Assembly (NCBI GenBank): GCA_903866625.1
Contig: CAIPOI010000006.1
Coordinates: 1-64,000 of the forward strand
Direction: 5' to 3'
Source of the DNA: an uncultured archaeon
Lineage (GTDB): Archaea; Nanobdellota; Nanobdellia; Pacearchaeales; GW2011-AR1
DNA length: 64,000 nt
The position numbers and the translations under genes were made by a program. Every line of letters starts with the position of its first letter. Position 1 is the stretch's first letter. Under the pieces are notes generated by a model. The model saw nothing but the letters and a program-made list of their open reading frames with translations, searched no databases and was not told where the DNA came from. Below, piece after piece: positions 55,887-64,000 of the stretch.

Positions 55887-56438
55887 ATGGCTGAGAAAAA
55901 AATAAAACCAACAAAAATAGAAGCAAAGAAAGCAAGCAATGCAGAAAATCCTATGAGAAAAATGAAGCTTGAAAAACTTGTAATTAGTTGTGGTGGCTCG
56001 GGAGAAAAGTTAGAAAAATCAGTAAAATTGCTGGAGTTAATCACAAAAAGAAAGGTTAAACAAGCAGAATCAAGCAAAAGAATTCCATCTTTCGGAGTTA
56101 GACCTGGATTAAAAACTGGAGCGTTAGTTACTATTAGAGATTCTGAAAAGGAAGCCATGCTAAAAAGATTATTTGTAGCTATCAACAATAAAATCAAAAA
56201 GAAACAGATTGAAACTAATCATTTTTCATTCGGAATTCAAGAATATTTAGAAATTCCAGATATGGAATACCAAAGAGATATTGGTATCATTGGACTAAAT
56301 GTAACTGCGGTATTTTCGAGACCAGGTAAAAGAGTAAATATAAAGAAAATAAAGCAAGGAAAAACTCCTTTAAAACAAAATGTAACTATTGAGGAAATCG
56401 AGAATTATCTAACTAAATTAGGAATAAGTGTTGAATAA
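55887..56438 (+). CDS. rpl5: Ribosomal protein L5
   Basis: NPMRKMKLEKLVISCGGSGEKLEKSVKLLE; SFGIQEYLEIPDMEYQRDIGIIGLNVTAVFSRPGKRV. Confidence 0.96.
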   Translation: MAEKKIKPTKIEAKKASNAENPMRKMKLEKLVISCGGSGEKLEKSVKLLELITKRKVKQAESSKRIPSFGVRPGLKTGALVTIRDSEKEAMLKRLFVAINNKIKKKQIETNHFSFGIQEYLEIPDMEYQRDIGIIGLNVTAVFSRPGKRVNIKKIKQGKTPLKQNVTIEEIENYLTKLGISVE

Positions 56439-56450
56439 ACAAAGACTAAA

Positions 56451-56681
56451 ATGACAGCAAGTGATTGGAACAAGATATTGAAACAGCTTAAAGTTAAGCC
56501 TGCAGTTATGAATAAATTTTTGAAACATAACAAACCCCAAACAAGAAAGTTTGGAATTGCAGCTTACAAATGTGAAAATTGTGGCAGATTTGGAGCAAGA
56601 GTAAGTCAATATGGATTAAATTTATGCAGACATTGTTTCCGAGAAATGGCGGTAGAACTCGGATTTAAAAAATATAGTTAA
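56451..56681 (+). CDS. rps14: Ribosomal protein S14 (zinc-binding, N-terminally extended)
   Basis: [36 protein letters not shown]. Confidence 0.94.
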   Translation: MTASDWNKILKQLKVKPAVMNKFLKHNKPQTRKFGIAAYKCENCGRFGARVSQYGLNLCRHCFREMAVELGFKKYS

Positions 56682-56682
56682 A

Positions 56683-57054
56683 ATGAGCAGAGATATAATT
56701 TCAGACGTATTAAACGAAATAATGAATGCTAAAAAAGCAAAAAAAGAATTCATAGTCCTAGACAAGTCAGCAAATCTTTTATTAAGAATTTTAGATTTAA
56801 TGAAGCAATATGGCTATCTTGATTATGAGATTTTAGATGAAAAAATTAAGATAAATATTAAACAACTAAATGAATGCAAGGCTATAAAACCAAGATATAG
56901 TGTAGGAAATAAAAATGTTGAGAAGTATGTTAGAAGATTCTTACCTGCAAGAAATTTTGGATATGTAATTATATCTACCAGTAAAGGATTGATGACTCAT
57001 CAAGAAGCTCAAGAAAATAAAATTGGAGGAAGCTTGATTGCTTATTTCTACTAA
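56683..57054 (+). CDS. rps8: Ribosomal protein S8
   Basis: IISDVLNEIMNAKKAKKEF; IISTSKGLMTHQEAQENKIGGSLIAYFY. Confidence 0.96.
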   Translation: MSRDIISDVLNEIMNAKKAKKEFIVLDKSANLLLRILDLMKQYGYLDYEILDEKIKINIKQLNECKAIKPRYSVGNKNVEKYVRRFLPARNFGYVIISTSKGLMTHQEAQENKIGGSLIAYFY

Positions 57055-57623
57055 TGGCTAAAAAAATGAAAAGATCTGGAGTTCAGAATGAAGTAGCAAT
57101 TCCTCAAGGTATAGAAGTTACTTTTGGAGAACACGCACTTGTTGCTAAGAAAGATGGCAAAGAAATAACAAGAAAAGTTAATCCAAAAATAAAATTAGCG
57201 AAACAAGATGATAAAGTTATCTTATCTGTAGAAAATGCTAGAAAAATGGAAAGAAGACTAATTGAAAGTGCAACAAGTCACATAAAAAATGTTTTTGATG
57301 GATTACTAACTGCTTGGGAATATGAATTAGAAATCTGCAACGTGCATTTTCCAGTTACAGTTACATTTGATAAAGCAAAAGGAGAATTTATAGTAAAAAA
57401 TCTATTAGGAGAAAGAGCACCAAGAGTTATAAAGGCAGAACAACCTGGAAAAATTGAAGTTGAAATAAAAGCCCCGCACATAAAAATAAAGTCCTATGAC
57501 CTTGAAGCTGCCGGACAAAATGCAGCAAATCTTGAAAAAATCTCAAAAATAAAAAATAGGGATAGAAATAAATTTCAAGATGGAATATTTATAACTAAAA
57601 AACCTGGAAAAGTATACCTATAA
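57054..57623 (+). CDS. rpl6: Ribosomal protein L6
   Basis: IPQGIEVTFGEHALVAKKDGKEITRKV; DRNKFQDGIFITKK. Confidence 0.95.
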   Translation: MAKKMKRSGVQNEVAIPQGIEVTFGEHALVAKKDGKEITRKVNPKIKLAKQDDKVILSVENARKMERRLIESATSHIKNVFDGLLTAWEYELEICNVHFPVTVTFDKAKGEFIVKNLLGERAPRVIKAEQPGKIEVEIKAPHIKIKSYDLEAAGQNAANLEKISKIKNRDRNKFQDGIFITKKPGKVYL

Positions 57624-57624
57624 A

Positions 57625-58095
57625 ATGCAAACAAGAAAACCTAATTTCCAAAGAACAAAATACAGAGCTTATGTTAAGCTGGGCTCTGGACAAAAAAGTA
57701 AATTGAAATATAGAAGGGCAAAAGGAAGGCATAATAAGACAAGACAGAAGTGGAGAAGCCGACCACCAATGGTAGAAATTGGATACAAGAATCAAGCGAA
57801 TCAAAGACATTTAATTGAAGGCAAAATGCCAATTAGAGTATTTAACTTAAATGATATGCAAAAAGTTAGCAAAAACAATGTGGTTATAATTGCAAACGTT
57901 GGAGAAAAGAAAAAGATAGAAATGATAAACTTCGCACATAAAAATAAGATGGAAGTATTAAATGTGAATATTGCTCAATTCTTAAAAGATATGGAAAGAA
58001 AAGTCAAAATGAAGAAAGAGAATAAAGAGAAGAGTAAAGAAAAAGTTGAAGAAGTTAAAGAATCAAAAAAAGTAAATGCGGAGGCAAAAAAATAA
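57625..58095 (+). CDS. rpl32e: Ribosomal protein L32e
   Basis: NFQRTKYRAYVKLGSGQKSKLKYRRAKGRHNKTRQKWRSRPPMVEIGYKN. Confidence 0.93.
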   Translation: MQTRKPNFQRTKYRAYVKLGSGQKSKLKYRRAKGRHNKTRQKWRSRPPMVEIGYKNQANQRHLIEGKMPIRVFNLNDMQKVSKNNVVIIANVGEKKKIEMINFAHKNKMEVLNVNIAQFLKDMERKVKMKKENKEKSKEKVEEVKESKKVNAEAKK

Positions 58096-58096
58096 T

Positions 58097-58504
58097 ATGA
58101 AAGAATTAAGAAAAAGAAAAGTTTTAGCCGCAAAAGCACTTGGCGTTGGAAAAAATAAAATAGTATTTGACTCTTCAAAATTAGCAGAGATAAAAGAAGC
58201 AATAACAAAACAGGATATAAGAGACTTATATGCTGAGGGAATAATTATGATTAAAGAAGCACGCGGAAGAAAGAAGAAAGAGAAAAGAAATACTAGAAGA
58301 GGACCTGGAAAAATTAAAATGAAGGTTAGAGATAGAAAAGGAGAATATGTTATAATCACTAGAAAATTAAGAGGATATTTAAAAGAACTTAAAATTCAAA
58401 ATAAAGTAGACAGTGAAAAGTTTAAAGAAATAAGAAAGAAAATAAGAGCCAGAGTATTTAAAAATAAAGCGCATCTTAGAGAACATCTAGGAATAAAAAC
58501 ATAA
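58097..58504 (+). CDS. rpl19e: Ribosomal protein L19e
   Basis: MKELRKRKVLAAKALGVGKNKIVFD...EARGRKKKEKRNTRRGPGKIKMKVRDR; start moved to ATG after GCGGAGGCAAAA. Confidence 0.93.
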   Translation: MKELRKRKVLAAKALGVGKNKIVFDSSKLAEIKEAITKQDIRDLYAEGIIMIKEARGRKKKEKRNTRRGPGKIKMKVRDRKGEYVIITRKLRGYLKELKIQNKVDSEKFKEIRKKIRARVFKNKAHLREHLGIKT

Positions 58505-58511
58505 TAACAAA

Positions 58512-58979
58512 ATGAAAATAATACCAAGAAAAAGAAGAATCCAAGGAAAAACAAATTATACTAAGAGAAGGAGATTGCTAGAGGCAAGAAAACCAAGAAT
58601 AGCTATAAGAAAGAGCAATAAGTATATTACGATACAATACATTGAAAGTAAACTCGCACAAGATAGTATCAAAGTAGGAGTAAACTCAAAAGAATTACTT
58701 GAATATGGATGGCCAAAAGAAAAGTCTGGAAGCTTAAAATCTATAACAGCAGCTTATCTTGCAGGATTATTATTCGGTAAGAAAATAAGCAAGTTGCCTC
58801 CAGCGATTGTTGATACGGGATTAATAATCAGCACTAAAGGTTCAAAAGTATATGCTGCATTAAAGGGAATAGTTGATTCAGGATATAAAATTTCGCATAA
58901 CACAGAAGTTTTCCCCGATGAAAAATCAATAAAATCAAAAGACTTTTTTGAAAAAGTAAAAAGCAATATAACCAAATGA
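58512..58979 (+). CDS. rpl18: Ribosomal protein L18
   Basis: RRIQGKTNYTKRRRLLEARKPRIAIRKSNKYITIQYI; GVNSKELLEYGW. Confidence 0.95.
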   Translation: MKIIPRKRRIQGKTNYTKRRRLLEARKPRIAIRKSNKYITIQYIESKLAQDSIKVGVNSKELLEYGWPKEKSGSLKSITAAYLAGLLFGKKISKLPPAIVDTGLIISTKGSKVYAALKGIVDSGYKISHNTEVFPDEKSIKSKDFFEKVKSNITK

Positions 58980-59704
58980 AAGACGAACAAATAAAAGAAA
59001 CAAATGAAGTAGTAGTTCCATTCAAGAGAAAATCTAGAGAAGAGATGGCAGAAGAAGAGAAGCAAAGAGCTCTTGATTCTTGGATTCCAAAAACTGCTTT
59101 AGGTAAGAAAGTAAGAGAAGGAAAAGTGAAAAATATAGATGAAATCATAAACGAAAAAATATTGGAAGATCAGGTTATTGATTTGCTTGTTCCAACTACT
59201 TCAGATTTGCTATTAATCGGACAATCAAAAGGAAAATTTGGTGGTGGAAAAAGAAGAGCATGGAAACAAACACAAAAGAAAACTATTGACGGAAATGTTC
59301 CAAGCTTTACCTGTGGAGTAATTGTAGGAGATAAAAGCGGACATGTGGGAGTTGGTTTTGGAAAAGCTAAAGAGACCTTGCCTGCAAGAGAAAAAGCCAT
59401 GAGATTAGCAAAATTGAACTTAATAAAAATTACAAGAGGATGTGCAAGTTTTGACTGTTCTTGTTCAGAATTACATACAGTCCCATTTATTGTAGAAGGA
59501 AAATGTGGAAGCACAGTAGTAAGATTAATGCCCGCCCCACAAGGTACTGGGTTAGTAATTGGAGATGAATGCAAAAAGATACTTAAGTTAGTAGGAATCA
59601 AGGATGTTTATAGTAAAACTTTTGGCCAAACAAGAAGTACAATAAATTTAGCAAAAGCTTGTATAGAAGCTCTTAAGAAAACAAATACTGGAGGAAAAAA
59701 ATAA
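58976..59704 (+). CDS. rps5: Ribosomal protein S5
   Basis: GVIVGDKSGHVGVGFGKAKETLPAREKAMRLAKLNLIKI. Confidence 0.96.
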   Translation: MKDEQIKETNEVVVPFKRKSREEMAEEEKQRALDSWIPKTALGKKVREGKVKNIDEIINEKILEDQVIDLLVPTTSDLLLIGQSKGKFGGGKRRAWKQTQKKTIDGNVPSFTCGVIVGDKSGHVGVGFGKAKETLPAREKAMRLAKLNLIKITRGCASFDCSCSELHTVPFIVEGKCGSTVVRLMPAPQGTGLVIGDECKKILKLVGIKDVYSKTFGQTRSTINLAKACIEALKKTNTGGKK

Positions 59705-59705
59705 T

Positions 59706-60395
59706 ATGGATGAGAAAAAATTCGTGCAATTTAAGAAAAAAGAATATGAAATGAAGAGATATGTTTGGAATACCTTAGGTAAGGGAAAGGTTAGTTCAAT
59801 AAAAGTTGAATATACTCCTATTGGAGAAAAAATAATTGTAGCTACAGATAAACCCGGATTGATCATTGGTTCAAGAGGCGAAAAAATCGATAATCTTACA
59901 AGAGTATTAAAACAAAAATTCAAACTTGAAAATCCAAATATAGAAATCAGTGAGATAAAGGAGTCAAGTTTTGATGCTCAGTTAGTTGCAGATAGAATTG
60001 CGCTTGAACTTGAAAAACTGGGAAACCTTAAATTTAAAACAATTGCTTACAAAGAAATGACAAGAATAATGAGAGCAGGAGCATTAGGAGTAGAATTAAG
60101 ATTAAGCGGTAAACTACCAAGCGATAGAGCAAAATCTTGGAGATTTGCAGCAGGATATCTTAAAAAAGTTGGAGATAGTGCAAAAGTTGTTAATAGAGCA
60201 CAATCTATTGCTTTAACAAAACTGGGGATAAGTGGAATAAAAGTTGCTATACTCCCTCCATACGCAAAAATACACGATAAGATTGAAATAAATGAAGAAA
60301 TTAGAAGAATGATAAAACAAGAACAAGAAAATGATGAAAAAGAAACTAAAAAGAAAAAATCTAAAAAAGCAGAAAATAGTGAGGTAAAAGCATAA
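59706..60395 (+). CDS. rps3: Ribosomal protein S3
   Basis: KPGLIIGSRGEKIDNLTRVLKQKF (KH); AGALGVELRLSGKLPSDRAKSWRFAAGYLKK. Confidence 0.96.
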   Translation: MDEKKFVQFKKKEYEMKRYVWNTLGKGKVSSIKVEYTPIGEKIIVATDKPGLIIGSRGEKIDNLTRVLKQKFKLENPNIEISEIKESSFDAQLVADRIALELEKLGNLKFKTIAYKEMTRIMRAGALGVELRLSGKLPSDRAKSWRFAAGYLKKVGDSAKVVNRAQSIALTKLGISGIKVAILPPYAKIHDKIEINEEIRRMIKQEQENDEKETKKKKSKKAENSEVKA

Positions 60396-60646
60396 TGGCA
60401 ATATTAAAATCAAAAGAAGCTGCAAAGATGAGTTCTGCAGAAAGAAAAGACAAAATAAAAGAATTAAAAACAGAATTAATAAAAGCAAGACTTGCAAATA
60501 AAAAAACTACAAAATTAAATGCACGTGAAATTAAAAGAACAATTGCAAGATTGCTTACATTTGAAAACATGAAAAAAGAAATCAAAGAAGAAAAGAAAGT
60601 TGAAATTAAAACTGATAAAAAAGTAAAGAAGGAGGCAAAAAAATAA
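60395..60646 (+). CDS. rpl29: Ribosomal protein L29
   Basis: SSAERKDKIKELKTELIKARLANKKTTKLNAREIKRTIARLLT. Confidence 0.93.
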   Translation: MAILKSKEAAKMSSAERKDKIKELKTELIKARLANKKTTKLNAREIKRTIARLLTFENMKKEIKEEKKVEIKTDKKVKKEAKK

Positions 60647-60647
60647 C

Positions 60648-61073
60648 ATGATAGTATTAATTAGAATAGCAGGATTAGTGAATATGAAACAGGAATTAGA
60701 AGAAACTTTATTTAGAATGAGAATGAGAAAAAAATATACTTGTGTTATATTAAATGAAACTCCAGAAGTTATGGGTATGATTGCTAAAGTAAGAAACCTT
60801 GTTGCCTATGGAAAAATAAATGAAGAAACACTAGTAAGTCTAATAAAAGCAAGAGCTAAAAAAATTGGAGATTCAAAAGCTAAAATTGAAAATGCTGAAA
60901 AGATTGCTAAAGAAGTTCTTGCTGGAAAAAATCTTGAAGATTTGGGAATAAAACCTTTCTTTGGATTACATCCTGCTCGCGGAGGAATAAAGAACACAAA
61001 ACTCCACTATCCTAAAGGAGTTCTTGGAGATAATAAAGAAGATATAAATAAATTAATAGGAAAAATGTTATAA
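60648..61073 (+). CDS. rpl30: Ribosomal protein L30
   Basis: IVLIRIAGLVNMKQELEETLFRMRMRKKYTCVIL; FGLHPARGGIKNTKLHYPKGVLG. Confidence 0.94.
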   Translation: MIVLIRIAGLVNMKQELEETLFRMRMRKKYTCVILNETPEVMGMIAKVRNLVAYGKINEETLVSLIKARAKKIGDSKAKIENAEKIAKEVLAGKNLEDLGIKPFFGLHPARGGIKNTKLHYPKGVLGDNKEDINKLIGKML

Positions 61074-61080
61074 TAACAAA

Positions 61081-61542
61081 ATGAAAATTAAGAAAAGACG
61101 AAAATCATCAAGAATGCACGGAAGACATATGGGTACTCATGGTTGGGGTGCAAGAAAGAAACATATGGGTAGTGGTCACCGTGGCGGATGTGGTATGGGT
61201 GGAACAGGAAAGATGGGGGGAGCAAAGAAAACTCTGGTTCTTAAACTATATGGAGCAGATTATTTTGGTAAACAAGGAGTTACTAGCAGAGGTTCAAAAA
61301 GAAAGAAAAATCTTGTAATAAATCTTGAAATGATTGAAAAGAATCTTGAATCTTTAAAAAAGAAATATATGAAAGATAATGTGTTGGATCTTAGCGAATA
61401 TAAAATTTTGGGTCAAGGAGAACTAAAATCTAAGATTACCATAAAGGCTAAAACTGCTTCTGAATCTGCTATAGCCAAAATAGAAAAAGCTGGAGCAAAA
61501 ATTGTGCTTGAGGATAAAGAAGAAGTTGAGAAGAGCAAATAA
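61081..61542 (+). CDS. rpl15: Ribosomal protein L15
   Basis: KKRRKSSRMHGRHMGTHGWGARKKHMGSGHRGGCGMGGTGK. Confidence 0.95.
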   Translation: MKIKKRRKSSRMHGRHMGTHGWGARKKHMGSGHRGGCGMGGTGKMGGAKKTLVLKLYGADYFGKQGVTSRGSKRKKNLVINLEMIEKNLESLKKKYMKDNVLDLSEYKILGQGELKSKITIKAKTASESAIAKIEKAGAKIVLEDKEEVEKSK

Positions 61543-61597
61543 AAAGACTTTATAAACCTCCACATACTTTAACCAATAATAAAAGAGCCAGAAAAAT

Positions 61598-62965
61598 ATG
61601 AACTTTAAAGATATATTACACAATCTTCCGGAAGTAAGACCTCCGACAGAAAAGAAGCTTTCTTTTAGCGTTAAACTTAAATGGACAGTAATAATACTTG
61701 CGGCTTTCTTTATTCTTGCGAATATTTCTCTTTATGGTTTAAGACAAGAAGCTGTTATGAAGTTTGAGTACATTGCAATTTTGCTGGGAACTGATTTTGG
61801 TTCTATAATTAGCTTAGGTATTGGACCAATAGTTATGGCTTCCATCATATTGCAGTTGCTTGTTGGAAGCAAGATAATCAATATTGACACGACAAATCCT
61901 GAAGGGAAAAAATTCTTTCAAGGATTGCAGAAGCTTACAGTTTTCTTCTTTATTGTCTTTGAATCAATAATCTATGTAGTTATGGGCGGAACTCCAGCAT
62001 TACCGGGATATAATTTTATTGTAATGATTCAGCTTATGCTTGGCGGATTCTTAATCATGCTTATGGATGAGGTTTGTTATAAGTATGGATTTGGCTCAGG
62101 GGTTTCATTGTTTATCGCAGCCGGAGTTGGTTGGAGGTTAATTACAGGATTATTTGGTTTTGTTGGAGCAGCCGGAACAATTGGGCCTGTTGGAGCAATA
62201 CCTGTATTTTTTGATAGTTTGTTTAATACTGGAGATGCAATTGGTGCTATGAAAGCTGTTGCTACTGTTCTTTCAACAGTAATTATTTTTATGATAATTG
62301 TATGGGCTCAATCTCTAAAAATAGAAATTCCCCTGTCTTATGATAGACTAAGAGGATATAATGTTAAATGGCCTCTTGCATTTTTCTATGCCTCAAATAT
62401 TCCAGTTATACTTACTGGCGCATTTATAGCAAATCTTCAGTTGTTTGGAAGTTTGTTTCAAAATTGGATGGGTCATGCTACTTTCTTAGGAAGTTTCTCT
62501 AATGGGCAAGCAGTTTCAGGATTAGCTTATTGGGTTGGAAGCACAGATATTTTAAAAACTTTAATTGATAAAAGTTTTAGATGGATATTCTTAGGACAAG
62601 CAGTTACTCATATTATTGTTTTTATTGTTTTTTCAGCAATATTCTCGGTTTTCTGGGTAAAGACTTCTGGAATGGATGCGCAAGCTCAAGCAAGAAATAT
62701 AATTAAGTCAGGATTACAAGTCCCAGGATTCAGGAAAGATGAAAGAGTTTTAGAAACAATTCTTAATAGATATGTTATGCCACTTACCATTATGGGCGGA
62801 GTAGCAGTAGGACTACTTGCTTCAGTTTCAGATGTTCTTGGAACAATTACTGGAGGAACAGCACTATTACTTGGAACTATGATTATCTATCAGTTCTATC
62901 AAAACATTGCTCAACAGCATGCGATGGATATGCATCCTGCTATGAGAAAAATGATGGGTAATTAA
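61598..62965 (+). CDS. secY: Preprotein translocase subunit SecY
   Basis: Ten TM segments; LAFFYASNIPVILTGAFIANLQ; IKSGLQVPGFRKDERVLETILNRYV. Confidence 0.97.
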   Translation: MNFKDILHNLPEVRPPTEKKLSFSVKLKWTVIILAAFFILANISLYGLRQEAVMKFEYIAILLGTDFGSIISLGIGPIVMASIILQLLVGSKIINIDTTNPEGKKFFQGLQKLTVFFFIVFESIIYVVMGGTPALPGYNFIVMIQLMLGGFLIMLMDEVCYKYGFGSGVSLFIAAGVGWRLITGLFGFVGAAGTIGPVGAIPVFFDSLFNTGDAIGAMKAVATVLSTVIIFMIIVWAQSLKIEIPLSYDRLRGYNVKWPLAFFYASNIPVILTGAFIANLQLFGSLFQNWMGHATFLGSFSNGQAVSGLAYWVGSTDILKTLIDKSFRWIFLGQAVTHIIVFIVFSAIFSVFWVKTSGMDAQAQARNIIKSGLQVPGFRKDERVLETILNRYVMPLTIMGGVAVGLLASVSDVLGTITGGTALLLGTMIIYQFYQNIAQQHAMDMHPAMRKMMGN

Positions 62966-62966
62966 A

Positions 62967-63392
62967 ATGGATATTCAAGCACTTATACAAGCAAATCCCC
63001 GATTATGGATTGTAATTTTTGCATTCTTTGTTTCAGTAGTTATAACTATTGCAAATTATTTTTTAACTGATAAAGAGCTTATGAAGAATATAAAAGAAAA
63101 GCAAAAAAGACTTCGAGAAGAAATGAAGAAATACAGAAATGATTCTCAAAAAATGATGGAGCTAAATAAGCAAATGATGGAAGATTTTCCAAATCAAATG
63201 AAACAATCAATGAAAGTATCAGTTATAACTCTGATCCCTTTGCTTTTATTATTTAATTGGTTAAGAGTAAGCTTTGCTTCAACAACTTTGGCTGAACCAG
63301 GATTATTTGGTTGGCCAATTTGGACTTGGTGGTATATTCTTTCTTCTTTAGTTTGGAGCATGATACTAAGAAAACTTTTTAAGTTGGATTAA
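62967..63392 (+). CDS. DUF106 (Oxa1/EMC3/TMCO1 superfamily) membrane protein
   Basis: Three TM helices, coiled coil KNIKEKQKRLREEMKKYRNDSQKMMELNKQMMEDFPNQMKQSMK, directly after secY. Confidence 0.9.
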   Translation: MDIQALIQANPRLWIVIFAFFVSVVITIANYFLTDKELMKNIKEKQKRLREEMKKYRNDSQKMMELNKQMMEDFPNQMKQSMKVSVITLIPLLLLFNWLRVSFASTTLAEPGLFGWPIWTWWYILSSLVWSMILRKLFKLD

Positions 63393-63438
63393 ATTTGATT
63401 AAAAAATTTTATTCTTATCAAATCTATTATTCATAAAT

Positions 63439-63960
63439 TTATCTTCTTCTGACATAAAAGAAACCTGAAACTAAACCTACTAGAACTAAAGCAACTCCAA
63501 GAGTATTTGATGTTGAGCTAGCCATATTTGCTATAACGTTTCCAGTTATGTTCGCTGAGAGAAAAAAGAGTCCACCTAAGACTCCAATAAGAGAAGAGAG
63601 AGCTAAGGGCAATCTAACTTTAGTCCCCTCTAGAGGCGCCTCGGAATCCAGTAAACTTTCTAATTGATCATTTTTCTTTATAGTTACACCATTTTTCTTT
63701 AAAGCAGTGTTCAAATCTTTTGCAAGTTTAAGAAGTCTCGCCTTCGCAGATTCGTAGTCTGCATAATTTAAATCTCCGCCACCCGCCGGCATATATCTTG
63801 GGAATTCTCCGGCTTGAAATTTTGAGCCGTTAGAAACTACTTCAACATATAATTTTCTTCCGAAAAAGCTTGGCCTTAGTCTTACTTCAGCAGAGTCATA
63901 ACCCTGTTTAGCAACTAAAGAAGCGATTTGTTCGGGGTTCATGTAATTCTTTTTTGCCAT
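63439..63960 (-). CDS. Membrane protein, hypothetical
   Basis: 173 aa; C-terminal two TM helices. Confidence 0.65.
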   Translation of the reverse strand: MAKKNYMNPEQIASLVAKQGYDSAEVRLRPSFFGRKLYVEVVSNGSKFQAGEFPRYMPAGGGDLNYADYESAKARLLKLAKDLNTALKKNGVTIKKNDQLESLLDSEAPLEGTKVRLPLALSSLIGVLGGLFFLSANITGNVIANMASSTSNTLGVALVLVGLVSGFFYVRRR

Positions 63961-64000
63961 ATTCTCTTAAGAATTATCAACTTTAAAAACCCTTCTAAAA

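Noticed and set aside
1-64000. CRISPR arrays, transposons, integrases
   Set aside because: No regularly spaced repeats, terminal inverted repeats with transposase, or recombinase motifs were found by reading the sequence and ORFs

Overview
AT-rich archaeal chromosome window with almost gap-free coding. The gene complement (archaeal ribosomal proteins, aIF1, aIF5A, archaeal DnaG, FtsZ, archaeal-type ThrRS, Taw1, AMP phosphorylase, SecY followed by a DUF106 protein) and the many tiny ORFs suggest a small-genome, DPANN-like archaeon. This lineage guess is inference only. The right third (49.8-63.4 kb) is the S10/spc/alpha-type ribosomal protein superoperon, with rpS3-rpL29 in a non-canonical position. 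The centre holds housekeeping genes: L1-L10-L12, an ISC-type Fe-S cluster locus, Elp3 next to a Trm9-like methyltransferase, MutS-like, DEAD-box helicase, ThrRS, TrpRS, Adk, TK and FtsZ. The left 7 kb looks accessory: VirB6-like and VirB2/TrbC-like membrane proteins, a DNA methyltransferase coupled to a ribbon-helix-helix protein, and a cluster of tiny single-TM proteins around a possible PD-(D/E)XK protein. Three tRNA genes (Asp, Tyr, Ser) are on the minus strand. Many first genes look leaderless, with TATAAA about 21-23 nt before the ATG. Several intergenic regions contain nested inverted repeats that may be structured leaders or small RNAs. No CRISPR array, rRNA or recognisable transposase/integrase was seen.
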